64,000 nt of DNA, taken from positions 4,898,001 through 4,962,000 of the forward strand of contig JADJRH010000011.1 of NCBI GenBank assembly GCA_016712345.1. Direction: 5' to 3'. This stretch comes from Polyangiaceae bacterium. Lineage in GTDB: Bacteria > Myxococcota_A > Polyangia > Polyangiales > Polyangiaceae. Within the stretch, counting starts at the first letter, position 1, and every line of letters starts with the position of its first letter. The notes beneath the pieces were generated by a model that saw nothing but the letters and a program-made list of their open reading frames with translations, searched no databases and was not told the DNA's origin. This document shows positions 51,550 to 60,834 of this stretch, piece after piece. Position numbers and translations under genes: made by a program.

Positions 51550-52956
51550 TTACCGCAGGCCGTGGCGGGCCATTTTGTTGAGCAGGCCTTGGCGCGAAAG
51601 CCCGAGTTTTTCAGCTGCGTGACTGCGATTGCCATCGGTTTCGGCGAGCACGCGTGCGATTTCCGCGTACTCCAGATTGGCAATTTTCTCTTCAAGTGTG
51701 GAGCTTGAAGGGAGAACTGTGGTTGCGTTTGAGTCGGCTTTTGTAGGGCGAATCGTTCTCAACTCGGGGGAGAGATCTTCTTCTAGAATCTCTTCACGCC
51801 CCGCCGCCATTACCAGCGCCCTCTGCATTTCGTGCCGCAATTCACGCAAATTCCCCGGCCAATGGTGCTTTTCCAAACACCTTTGTGATTCAGGTGAGAG
51901 CTTTGCGGAGCCGGCGTTGGGAACCAGAGCGCGCGCCTGATTCAAGAAATGTTGCGCCAATACCGGCAAATCTCCGGTGCGATCCGCGAGCCTGGGAAGC
52001 GACACTTCAATCCCTCGAATGCGCCAGTACAAGTCGTCGCGGAAAGTTCGCTCTTCGACCATTTTTGCGAGCGGTTTATGCGTTGCCGAGATAATGCGTA
52101 CACTTACCTTGACGGGTTTCGACGCGCCCACCGGGGTCACCTCCCCCTCTTCGAGAGCGCGCAGAAGCTTTACCTGTAAAGCAATTTCCAAGTCGCCTAT
52201 TTCGTCAAGAAAGAGCGTGCCGCCGTCGGCCTCTACAAAGAGCCCCGGAGTATCGGCCACGGCGCCGGTAAACGCGCCTCTTTTGTGACCAAACAACGTG
52301 GATTCAAGCAACGTCGGCGCGAGCGCCCCGCAGTTGACCGCCACAAACGGACCTTTGGATCGAGGGCTTTTCGCATGTACAAATCGCGCGAGCACTTCTT
52401 TTCCAGTGCCCGACTCACCGGTAATAAGCACCGGTACCAACGTCGCGGCGGCGCGTTCGGCGATCTTTGTCGCTTCAAGAAACACTGGCGCACTGCCCAA
52501 CATTCCAAACGGCTCGCGTCCTTCACGGGTGATGGCTTTTTCAAGCTCCAAAACGCGATCTTCGAGCGCAAGCCGAGCGACAGCGCGTTCAATCACCGCC
52601 ACAAGAACATCGGGATCCGCAGGCTTTTCGATGAAGTCGTACGCGCCGCGGCGAACCAGCGAAAGTGAAAGAGCGGTATCACCCACGCCTGAAACAATCA
52701 CCACTTTTGCCGCGGGCCGCGCGGCCAACATGCGGCCCATCAACGCGGCGCCGGCTTCAGGTGTACCTTTGGGCGGCAGCATCAAGTCGAGAACAACCAC
52801 GCGGGCGGCGCTCTCCGAGTAGACCTTTTCGGCCTCGGGCTCGCTGCCGGCTTCGATCACCGAAAACCCCTCGGAACGAAGCACATCTGCAAACGCGCGC
52901 CGCAATCCGCGGTCGTCGTCCACTACCAATACGGTCGCGCGTTCGTGTGTACTCAC
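51550..52956 (-). CDS. Sigma-54-dependent response regulator (NtrC family)
   Basis: A 468-residue protein that starts with GTG at 52956. Receiver domain 1-125 with phospho-acceptor Asp57 (VVVLDLMLPPKG), an AAA+ domain (GESGTGKE Walker A, GHKRGAFTGAVADTPG with the GAFTGA loop that contacts sigma-54, ADGGTLFLDEIGDL Walker B, WPGNLREL) and a C-terminal Fis-type HTH (LAETDGNRSHAAEKLGLSRQ). All key elements for enhancer-dependent transcription are intact. The cognate histidine kinase is not in the window. It sits next to a Roadblock-like gene and the EPS phosphatase and may control one of these or the FG-GAP gene downstream. Confidence 0.9.
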   Translation of the reverse strand: MSTHERATVLVVDDDRGLRRAFADVLRSEGFSVIEAGSEPEAEKVYSESAARVVVLDLMLPPKGTPEAGAALMGRMLAARPAAKVVIVSGVGDTALSLSLVRRGAYDFIEKPADPDVLVAVIERAVARLALEDRVLELEKAITREGREPFGMLGSAPVFLEATKIAERAAATLVPVLITGESGTGKEVLARFVHAKSPRSKGPFVAVNCGALAPTLLESTLFGHKRGAFTGAVADTPGLFVEADGGTLFLDEIGDLEIALQVKLLRALEEGEVTPVGASKPVKVSVRIISATHKPLAKMVEERTFRDDLYWRIRGIEVSLPRLADRTGDLPVLAQHFLNQARALVPNAGSAKLSPESQRCLEKHHWPGNLRELRHEMQRALVMAAGREEILEEDLSPELRTIRPTKADSNATTVLPSSSTLEEKIANLEYAEIARVLAETDGNRSHAAEKLGLSRQGLLNKMARHGLR

Positions 52957-52965
52957 GGGGTTACC

Positions 52966-53418
52966 CTAACTCAATATACGCGAGCAGCCTGCGGCGGCGC
53001 GCGCGATCGACGCCCCGCGTTTGTCGTTGCCTCCGCGCGCACAGAGCAGTGCCGGAGCGCCGTCCACAAACACCTGCAAAAGCTCGACATCGGTGCACAA
53101 CGCAGCGAGGCGCGACCCCAAACCGGCGTGGCGAATGGACCCCGGATCCGCAAGAAGCGGCGCGAAAGCAGCCAGTTCTTCGCAGATGGGCCACGACCCC
53201 ACGCCCGCGATCAAACACCCCGCATCATCGACGAGAACGAGCGCATCGAGCGCCGCTTCCCAGCGTGTGGCGGCGAGTTGATAGTGAAGCGCTGTGATTG
53301 GGTCTTCGCTGCGGCGGCGACGCCGTTCTCCTTCATTTTCGGGGCTCACAAGAGCCAGCGTAGGCTCGGTGTACATTTGCCTCATCGAATTCTCCGCGAC
53401 GAAAGTGGTACTGGACAT
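52966..53418 (-). CDS. Possible Roadblock/LC7-like protein
   Basis: ATG 53418 follows GGAGG. The 150-residue protein has the helix/strand pattern of a Roadblock/profilin-like domain (LALHYQLAATRWEAALDALV, LVDDAGCLIAGVGSWPICEE, VELLQVFVDGAPALLCARGG), with a short tail. Such proteins regulate small GTPases such as MglA in myxobacteria, but no GTPase gene is adjacent. It is 10 bp upstream of the regulator's start and probably shares its transcript. Confidence 0.5.
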   Translation of the reverse strand: MSSTTFVAENSMRQMYTEPTLALVSPENEGERRRRRSEDPITALHYQLAATRWEAALDALVLVDDAGCLIAGVGSWPICEELAAFAPLLADPGSIRHAGLGSRLAALCTDVELLQVFVDGAPALLCARGGNDKRGASIARAAAGCSRILS

Positions 53419-53651
53419 CGGGCGAGGCACCTCCAAGTGCGATGCGAATCGTGACTTTTTCGGCTTCAGAGGGCCAAAATTCCGCGACTCGATCCATGAG
53501 TCGAACGGCGGGCGTCTTTGAACAGCCCTGCAATTCACCCCTATTTGTGACCCTCGCGCCGAAAACTTGTCCGACGGGGCGCTTGCTTTTTTGTCATTTG
53601 AACGAACGCGGAGCCCCCTGCATCCCAAGACGCTGCTATGGTAGAGCAGCC

Positions 53652-54404
53652 ATGCGCGGCTATATCGATCTTCACAGCCATTGGGTCGCAGCCATTGATG
53701 ACGGCGCGCGAACGCCGGCTGACAGCGTCGCGCTCCTCAAAGGCTTGTTTGAAGCGGGTTTTAGCACCGTTGTGGCCACTCCCCACATGCGCCCCGGCAT
53801 GTTTAACAACAGCGCTCAAGCGTTGCGCAACGCTTTTGACAGCACCTGTTCAGCGGTTTCGCTCGACAAACACTTCCCCGAGGTACACCTCGCGTCGGAA
53901 CACTTTTTTGACGACATCGTTTTTGAGCGCATCATCGGCGATCTCGCCCTCCCCTACCCGAGTCGCATTCCACCTGAACAAAACAAGGGCCGAAGATGCG
54001 CGCTTGTTGAGTTTCCAACAAGTCGATTTCCCGCGCGGATTGAGCACCGCATTTTTGACATGATGCGACGAAAGATCCGCCCTGTCATTGCCCACCCTGA
54101 ACGGTATGAACCTGTATGGGATGATCCGTCCGTGCTTGACCCGCTTCTCGATGCGGGCGCCGTTTTGCAACTGGATATCGCGGCGCTTTCAGGCAGGTAT
54201 GGGCGAACAGCGCGTCGAACGGCAGAAGCGCTTCTTACCCAGGGGTATTACCACGCCGCTTCAAGCGACGCGCATTCGCTCAAAGATCTGGACGCCGTGC
54301 GTGAAGGGCTTCGCGCACTATACACCATTGCCGGTCGCGAAGAGGCCGAATTTTTATTAATAGAAGGGCCACGCCGCATTCTCGACGGAGAAGTTCAAAC
54401 CTAA
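53652..54404 (+). CDS. CpsB/YwqE-type tyrosine-protein phosphatase (PHP domain)
   Basis: ATG 53652 (MRGYIDLHSHWVAAIDDGAR) opens the PHP fold with the metal motif DLHSH. Other metal-site elements are VVATPHMRPGMF, HFFDD, RPVIAHPERYEP and YYHAASSDAHSLKDLD. The 250-residue length matches CpsB and YwqE. Such enzymes dephosphorylate bacterial tyrosine kinases that control polysaccharide chain length or sugar-nucleotide dehydrogenases. The next gene, 75 bp on, is a UDP-sugar dehydrogenase, a known type of substrate protein, so the two probably work together in exopolysaccharide production. Confidence 0.85.
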   Translation: MRGYIDLHSHWVAAIDDGARTPADSVALLKGLFEAGFSTVVATPHMRPGMFNNSAQALRNAFDSTCSAVSLDKHFPEVHLASEHFFDDIVFERIIGDLALPYPSRIPPEQNKGRRCALVEFPTSRFPARIEHRIFDMMRRKIRPVIAHPERYEPVWDDPSVLDPLLDAGAVLQLDIAALSGRYGRTARRTAEALLTQGYYHAASSDAHSLKDLDAVREGLRALYTIAGREEAEFLLIEGPRRILDGEVQT

Positions 54405-54478
54405 ACGCCTCGATTTTTGTTCCACCCGTTCTATTGTGAATGGGTAGGTTTTCAAGCAAACGTGATCAGGAATCTACC

Positions 54479-55786
54479 ATGTCTCAGACGCACACCCTCC
54501 TTTCGAAAATTCAAAACCGCACCGCCAACGTGGTTGTGATCGGCGCGGGTTATGTGGGCCTACCCCTTTTGGTCGAGCTTGCCAGAGAAGGGTATACCAC
54601 CACGGGGTACGACAAAGATCCTGAAAAAGTCCGGCTCCTCGGCCGGGGTGAATCGTATATCGGTGACATTCCCACGAGCACCCTCAAACCGCTTGTTGAA
54701 TCGGGAAAGCTCAAAGCGTCCACCGACCCCGATGTGCTCAGGGCCGCCGACGCGATTATTGTGTGTGTACCCACGCCGCTCAACAAAACCAAAGAGCCCG
54801 ACATGCGGTTTATTGTGTCGGCCACGAGTGAGATCGCCGCAGCCCAACACAAAGACATGCTGGTGGTGCTTGAGTCTACCACCTACCCTGGAACCACGCG
54901 TGAAGTGCTTATTCCCAAACTCACCAACGGGTATGAACTTGGAAAAGACATTTTTATCGCCTTCAGCCCAGAACGGGTAGACCCGGGTAATGCCAACTGG
55001 GGCATTAAAAACACCCCCAAAGTATTGGGTGGAGCCACTCCCGGATGCCTTGAAGTGGCGTGCTCGTTGTACGGCTCGATTATCAATACAATCGTTCCAG
55101 TATCAAGCACCGACGCGGCGGAAATGGTAAAGCTTTTAGAAAACACGTTTCGAGCGGTCAATATCGGCCTCGTGAACGAAGTCGCCATGATGAGCCGCAA
55201 ACTCGGCATCGACGTGTGGGAAGTGATCAACGCCGCCTCTTCCAAACCGTTCGGCTTTATGAAATTTCTACCCGGTCCCGGCCTCGGCGGTCACTGCATC
55301 CCTATTGACCCGCTCTACCTGTCATGGCGCATGCGTACACTCAAGTATGAAGCGCGGTTTATTGAACTCGCCGATGCCATTAACAGCAACATGCCTCGTG
55401 AAGTGACTGTGCTCGTTCAGGAGGCGCTCAACCAGCGCAAAAAAGCGGTGAACGGCACGCGCATTTTGGTGTCGGGTGTGGCTTACAAACGCGACGTTTC
55501 AGACTTTCGCGAGTCACCCGCGTTTGACGTGATCTCCCTGCTCGAAAAACTCGGCGCCCATGTGGACTACCTTGACCCGCATGTGCCGGAAGTGGATGAA
55601 GGGGATGTCAAACTCAAGAGCGTGCCTGAAAACGTGGCTTTTGGCGAGTATGACGCGGTGGTAATTGTCACGGACCATCAGACCATTGACTATACTCGCA
55701 TGTTGCGTGAGGCCAAACTCATTGTCGATACGCGCGACGCCCTTCGCAAAGTGCCCGGCGACAAGAAAAACGTGGTGCGTTTATAG
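54479..55786 (+). CDS. UDP-N-acetylhexosamine/UDP-sugar 6-dehydrogenase (WecC/WbpA-like)
   Basis: ATG 54479 with AGGAA upstream. A 435-residue protein of the UDP-glucose/UDP-ManNAc dehydrogenase superfamily: NAD-binding VVVIGAGYVGLPLLVELARE, VCVPTPLNKTKEPDMRFIVS, central helix (ANCEL-equivalent region LVNEVAMMSRKLGIDVWEVI), catalytic Cys in PGPGLGGHCIPIDPLYLSWR, and C-terminal domain ending with VVIVTDHQTIDYTRML. The active Cys and the FLPGPGLGGHCIP motif are intact. It makes the uronic acid sugar nucleotide for capsule or EPS. The neighbouring phosphatase may regulate it. Confidence 0.9.
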   Translation: MSQTHTLLSKIQNRTANVVVIGAGYVGLPLLVELAREGYTTTGYDKDPEKVRLLGRGESYIGDIPTSTLKPLVESGKLKASTDPDVLRAADAIIVCVPTPLNKTKEPDMRFIVSATSEIAAAQHKDMLVVLESTTYPGTTREVLIPKLTNGYELGKDIFIAFSPERVDPGNANWGIKNTPKVLGGATPGCLEVACSLYGSIINTIVPVSSTDAAEMVKLLENTFRAVNIGLVNEVAMMSRKLGIDVWEVINAASSKPFGFMKFLPGPGLGGHCIPIDPLYLSWRMRTLKYEARFIELADAINSNMPREVTVLVQEALNQRKKAVNGTRILVSGVAYKRDVSDFRESPAFDVISLLEKLGAHVDYLDPHVPEVDEGDVKLKSVPENVAFGEYDAVVIVTDHQTIDYTRMLREAKLIVDTRDALRKVPGDKKNVVRL

Positions 55787-56050
55787 AGGTCTGGCGACCC
55801 GCTTTTACCTCTTTTTGCAAGCGAGCGAATGACCTGTGCGCAGAGGTCACGAGCGGTGCGGTTTTTGGGGCAAGGGAGCGAGTGACCTATGCGCGTTCGA
55901 GCGGTGCGGTTTGGGCCCCACGCGCCACTGCGGTGGGGGTTAGGGGGCCCCATCCGCGGGCGCTTGGGAGAAACCGACACCGCGAGATGCGCAGAGGTCA
56001 CGAGCGCCCCACTTGACAAGCGCGCACACAGGGAGTGATCTTCCCTGTGA
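55787..56050. promoter_or_regulatory. Repeat-rich upstream region of the NTPase/protease locus
   Basis: A 264-bp region between the UDP-sugar dehydrogenase and the first NTPase gene. It contains the 18-bp direct repeat GCGCAGAGGTCACGAGCG at 55838-55855 and 55989-56006. It also has an inverted repeat TGACCT-N8-AGGTCA at 55830-55849, further GTGACCT words, and a hairpin CACAGGGA/TCCCTGTG at 56027-56049 with the start codon ATG two bases after its second arm. This dense symmetry suggests operators and control of initiation. Confidence 0.5.
56027..56049 (+). promoter_or_regulatory. Hairpin immediately upstream of the first NTPase start
   Basis: CACAGGGA (56027-56034) and TCCCTGTG (56042-56049) are perfect arms around a 7-nt loop. 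The ATG is at 56051, so the hairpin covers the ribosome-binding region. It may be a translational operator or a protein site. Confidence 0.5.
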
Positions 56051-57091
56051 ATGCTGCTCACCGATTCCGAGCGACAAAGTTTGGCGCTGGCGCTTGTTGA
56101 GGGTAACCCGACAAGCGCCACTCTTCGAACGTTTCTTGTCACGTTTGCGCCTGAAGTTCCGGCCATTCCAGAGGGCGCCAATCCCTTTGCCGATGCTCTG
56201 ACAATTGTCGGTGAACTCGACGATAAAAACCCCACCGCGCTTCTAAAGGTGCTGCGTCAGCTCGGTGAAGGTGATGCCGATATGGCAACCATCGCCGACA
56301 GGGTTGCCGCTTCGCTCGCGGCGCCTCCAAAAACCGCCTGGCTAGAACGGTTGATTGGCAACCGCAGAGTTGTTCTCGACAGGGGTCCGCTGCGTCAGTC
56401 GCTCAAAACTCTGCTTGAAGCGGCCGACCCAAAGTTGTTGCTTGTCACCGGCCCGCGCGGCAGCGGCAAAACGCGCACGACAACCCTCGTCAGACACGTG
56501 GCGACCACGCACAAACATCCCTTCGCCGTGGTGGAAGGGGCCGACACAATGGCCGCTTATGAAGTGGTAGAACAGCTTCTTGTTCAACTCAAAGAACCTG
56601 ACTGGAAAACCGATCCCGTCGATTCTCCCAACAGCCATTGGTACAGAAAGCAATGTGCCCGCGTTGTTTCGGCCGTCAACACTCAAATGGACAAAGTGCG
56701 CGCCCAGCGCGCTTGGCTTGTGATCGACGACATTGGGCCTGAAACGGGCACCGTGGCTGAATTTTGCGACTATTTCGCGCGCGCAATCGCCCCTACCGAT
56801 TCTGGAATACGTTTTGTATTGTTGAGTTACCCTCGCGCCGTGTTGCCCGATTCTCTTGATGAAGCGGCGGTCAACTGGGACAAGCTTACCCTCGGAACAG
56901 TGCGCGAGTCGGAAGTGAGCGACCTTGTTGCGTGGTTATACTCCGACCTTTTCCAAAAGCCCCTCACGGCCGAGGGATTGGCTGCCGAAGTAGCGGCCAT
57001 TACAGGTGGACTCGCCCCTGAACATGAAGGTTTTCTCGATAAAACGCGCCGCGAGATCGAAGAGCGGCTTCGAACGATGGTGGCGTCATGA
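56051..57091 (+). CDS. P-loop NTPase with N-terminal helical adaptor domain (EAD-like), gene 1 of conflict-type locus
   Basis: A 346-residue protein. Residues 1-90 are a helical adaptor (MLLTDSERQSLALALVEGNP, then ALTIVGELDDKNPTALLKVL) of the size and helix order of effector-associated or death-like domains. The NTPase follows: Walker A GPRGSGKT at 134-141, Walker B-like AWLVIDDIGPETG, sensor-like RFVLLSYPRAVLPDS and a C-terminal helical part (ALVAWLYSDLFQKPL region). It resembles the single-domain inactive-or-compact STAND proteins of NTP-dependent conflict systems. Its stop overlaps the start of the next gene (ATGA), so the genes are coupled. Role inferred: sensor/regulatory NTPase. Confidence 0.7.
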   Translation: MLLTDSERQSLALALVEGNPTSATLRTFLVTFAPEVPAIPEGANPFADALTIVGELDDKNPTALLKVLRQLGEGDADMATIADRVAASLAAPPKTAWLERLIGNRRVVLDRGPLRQSLKTLLEAADPKLLLVTGPRGSGKTRTTTLVRHVATTHKHPFAVVEGADTMAAYEVVEQLLVQLKEPDWKTDPVDSPNSHWYRKQCARVVSAVNTQMDKVRAQRAWLVIDDIGPETGTVAEFCDYFARAIAPTDSGIRFVLLSYPRAVLPDSLDEAAVNWDKLTLGTVRESEVSDLVAWLYSDLFQKPLTAEGLAAEVAAITGGLAPEHEGFLDKTRREIEERLRTMVAS

Positions 57092-60000
57092 TCATCCAAC
57101 CGGGTGAATATCTGAGCGCGGCAACCATTTTGGCGTTGGCGAACGCTCTTCAGTCGGCTGTTCTCATCACGTTCATTGGGCATGGTGGAGCCACGCATCG
57201 CAGTGGAATCGTTGTCGCGCCGACATTGGTTCTAACCTACCATAGTAAGGACGATCCGCCCCTCCGCGATCTTCAACAACCAGCGCGCTGTCAGGTGAAC
57301 GGCTCGCACCTCCCCAAAGGCGACCTGTGGGTGGAGGGCGCAACGGCGGTCGCCATTGTGGAAGTCGACCTACCACCCGAAGAAACCGGGATGCCGCCCA
57401 ACGCCAGAGGACAAAACTTGGCGGGCGCGTTTCTACGACTTTCGCACCCAATGCCCGCTCCGCCACCCGGCCTCAACGTCACAACAGGTCGAGGCACATC
57501 CCAATCGGGGTGGGTATTCCTGCTCAGCTATCCCATGGGCAGAAGCGAGCCCGTGGTAAGCATTGGCGATCTCCTCGGTGCGGTCGGACCAATTTTAAAG
57601 CACGACGCCAATTCGGGCCTCGGATCCGGGGCGGTGCCCTACTGGACAACAATGGAAGGTTGATCGGCATTCACGTTGGCTGGAGAGACGAAGAAGGGCA
57701 ACGGTATAACTGGGGCATTTCCGTCGCCGCCATTTTTGACACCCTGAAAACATCTCATCCCACCCTTTGGGAAGAAATTCGATCTTACCACAACCTCCAG
57801 ACAGAAGCCGACGTGGACAAAGAACGGCTTCTTAGGGAAAAAGAGCGAGCGGCTGAAGAACATGCCCGCCGCGCCTACGAGCAGGCAGCAAGTGTACTCT
57901 TTTGGTTTGACCCAACGGCGCTCCAACCTTACCCTCCCATTTCGTACAAACGCACGGCTCGTTCCCTGTTGCTCGATGAAGTGATCACTTCGATCGATCC
58001 ATCAGGTGTACCCAAGTGGGCGCTTAAAACTGAGACACGCCGCAAAGCCCTTGAAAACCTCGGCTCGCTTGAACAAATGAAAAACGCCCGAGCGGCGACC
58101 CACGTAGAACCGAGTGAAGGGCAAACGCTGATCGATACTCTACTCAGCACGGGAGATCTACCCAACTGGCGAGATCTGCCCACGCGAACATTGAGTGAGT
58201 TTCGGTCGGTCTGTGACTGGTTTTTACCTTTTATACCGAGTTTACCTAAACCCACCGAGGTAGACGCTTTGCTGGCGCTTCGGCGCCTTTTAGAACCGTT
58301 TGACGCGCTCGGCGGCAAACATTTTCGAAACCGCAGGGTAGAACTTGAAGCGCTCAAAAGCCACCTCACTTCGGGCCCCGATGACCCCGTCGCCCTAACC
58401 ATTGACGGCGCGGGTGGAAGCGGAAAAAGCGCTTTGCTCGCGCGATTCATTCTCAATCAAACAGCACCCAACGCGGCACCTCCCATTTTACTCGCCTACC
58501 TCGACTACGATCGGGCCCTTCTCGACGCTCGAAAGCCGGCGGGTTTATACGCTGAGATCAAACGCCAGGTAGAATTGCAGGCCACCGATCTACCCCCCGC
58601 GGTAGAAGCCGCGGCGCCGGAGTCTCCGGCTTCTTTGTCGTCGGAATTGGAAATGCGCCGGCACGCGAAAACGGTCGCCGCACGCATTCATGCGGCCATG
58701 AAGTCAATCGGAGCGGGTGTTTTTCTACTCGCGTTTGACTCGTTTGAAGAAGTACAATTTGCCACTTCTGAAAACTCGGGGGCGAGCGTGGCCTGGCTTG
58801 ACGCTCTCTTTGCAGAATGCCCTGAAATGCGGGTGGTTATTTTGGGAAGAGTTCCCATCGCCAACCTGACAGTGGGTGGAAAAAAAGCGCTCGCCCTGAC
58901 CGTTGGCCCGCTTGATCCCGCGGCTTCGCGTGAAGTGCTCGAAAGCTTTCTCGGCGACGCCGCATTGTCAAAATCGGCTGCCGCAACAGCGCTTGTTACC
59001 GCCGCCGGTGGCAACCCGCTCACGCTGCGCGTGGGGGCAGAACTGATCAAACGCCTGGGCGAAGAAAAAGCGGGCGAAGCGCTGCGCGATCTACCCTCGG
59101 CACTTGTTCGCGGCGTTTTGTATGACAGGGTGTTGGAACGCATTCACGACGCCCGCGTGCGTACACTTGCTCGTTTTGGGCTCGTGCTTCGCCGCATTAC
59201 ACCCGAGATTTTGCGCACCGTACTTGCCCCCATTGCCGAAGTGGATCTACCCACTCCCCAGTCGGTGGACGACACGTTTGCCGCGCTTCGGCGTGAGGTG
59301 TTTTTGGCTGTTTCCGACGTTCCGGGCGTGCTCGCTCACAGGCCTGAGTTGCGTACACTCACCGTTCGCTTGATTGAACACGACGCGCCCGAAAAGGTGA
59401 GGCGGCTCGATGCCGAGGCGATGGAGTATTATCAAAAGCGGGCGGCGGCACTACCGCCGGACGACGACGCTGCGATACAGGCGCGGGCTGAAGCCCTCTA
59501 CCATGCGCTGCGGCTGGATCTACCCGCGGCTCAACTTGAAAATCTCTGGGCTCCCATTGTGCTGCGCGCTCTCGATCTGACTCCCGATGATCAACTGCCG
59601 GAAGGCGCGCTTCGTTGGCTCAAAAGCAAAGTTCAAGGGAATGTGGAGCGCGTTGGTCCTACCCATTCAAATCCGGCCGCCGAGGAGCGCAATGCCCTCT
59701 GGGGAAAGTTCGCCGACCTGTTTGGTCGAAGCGTTGTTTTCACCTCTTTGCCTGTGGAGGTGCGCGCCGAGCTGCGCGAACAGGCTGAACGCGCGCGCGA
59801 AACTGCGACTCGCCACGGAAACGCGCCTGAGCTTGTGCGTGCTTCGCTTTTAGTTGCCCACGCCGCCGAACTTGAACAGCGGTGGCCTGAAGCGGAAGTG
59901 TACACTCGGCTTGCAGCCAATGTGGAGGCCGCGATTGGACCGGTCTTTGCGGCGGCGCTCGGCGCGCATGCCGAAAAAATAGCCCAATCGCCCAATGACA

Positions 60001-60782
60001 ATCTACCCGTCAACCAGGTTGAGAATCGCCACAGTGTTTCGCGCGTGCTTGAAATGGAAGATCCGGCTCTACGTTTGGATGTGACGTTGGGTAGATACGC
60101 CCATGCAATGTGGCACCGCGTCCATCCCGCTGTGCTTTCCAAGGGGATTGAGCGACTCGGTTTGGGTATCACCGGCGATGCTGAACTCGATAAGTGGGCG
60201 GAGCTGCTATCGGCCTCAGGAGCCGAACCTGACATGGTTGAAAAGTTTGGGCGCGGCTTTGGAATTCGACCTATTCGAGACGGTAGAAGTCCGTGGCGAA
60301 ACATTGTTCGATCGGCTGTGTCGCGCGAAGACGGCGCAATGACCTTCGCTCGTTTGGTTCAGAAAGAGCCGCGCATTGGGGATGCTGTGGCTCAAATGTG
60401 GATTGGCGCGGGGCGAAGCGTATTTCACCCTCATTTGGCCGACGCGCTGAGCCGGACAATCGCTCGCTGCGATGACAAATTCTACTCGATATTCACCTTC
60501 CATCAGCTTGCGGTGTTGAGGCCGGCCTTTGAACAGTTAACCTCCACGTACCCCGATCTTCCCAATGATCTTACCAAGCTGCTGCCACCCATGTTTGGCA
60601 AGTCAAAAAGCCAGATGCCATCGCCCGGAACGCAGCTCCTTTCGGACTTGCGCGAAGTGAGCATGCGCCCAGCACCGATGTTCTCGCGGTGGCTGCACGC
60701 GCTTCTTGAGCGAATGCCCCCATCGCCGGCAAAAGACATATTGACGAAGGCCTTGCAGATTGTAGGCTCAGGCGAGCCGTAA
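57088..60782 (+). CDS. Trypsin-STAND NTPase protein, frameshifted at its catalytic serine
   Basis: The coding run starts at ATG 57088 (overlapping the previous stop) and moves from frame 1 to frame 3 near 57628-57635. Before the break: residues 35-180 form a trypsin-like fold (SGIVVAPTLVLTYHSKDD with His52, GLGSGA with Ser180). After the break: GALLDNNGRLIGIHVGWRDE finishes the protease. A coiled helix (KERAAEEHARRAYEQAASVL) leads to a STAND module with Walker A GAGGSGKSALL at 58407 and Walker B FLLAFDSFEE, then about 700 helical residues. A one-base deletion or sequencing error at GGGGCGG, or programmed -1 shifting, would restore one protein of about 1230 residues. Confidence 0.7.
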
Positions 60783-60834
60783 AACTGGGTGGAACGCAGA
60801 GCACGCTGACACAAGGCGCTACTGGGAATAATCG

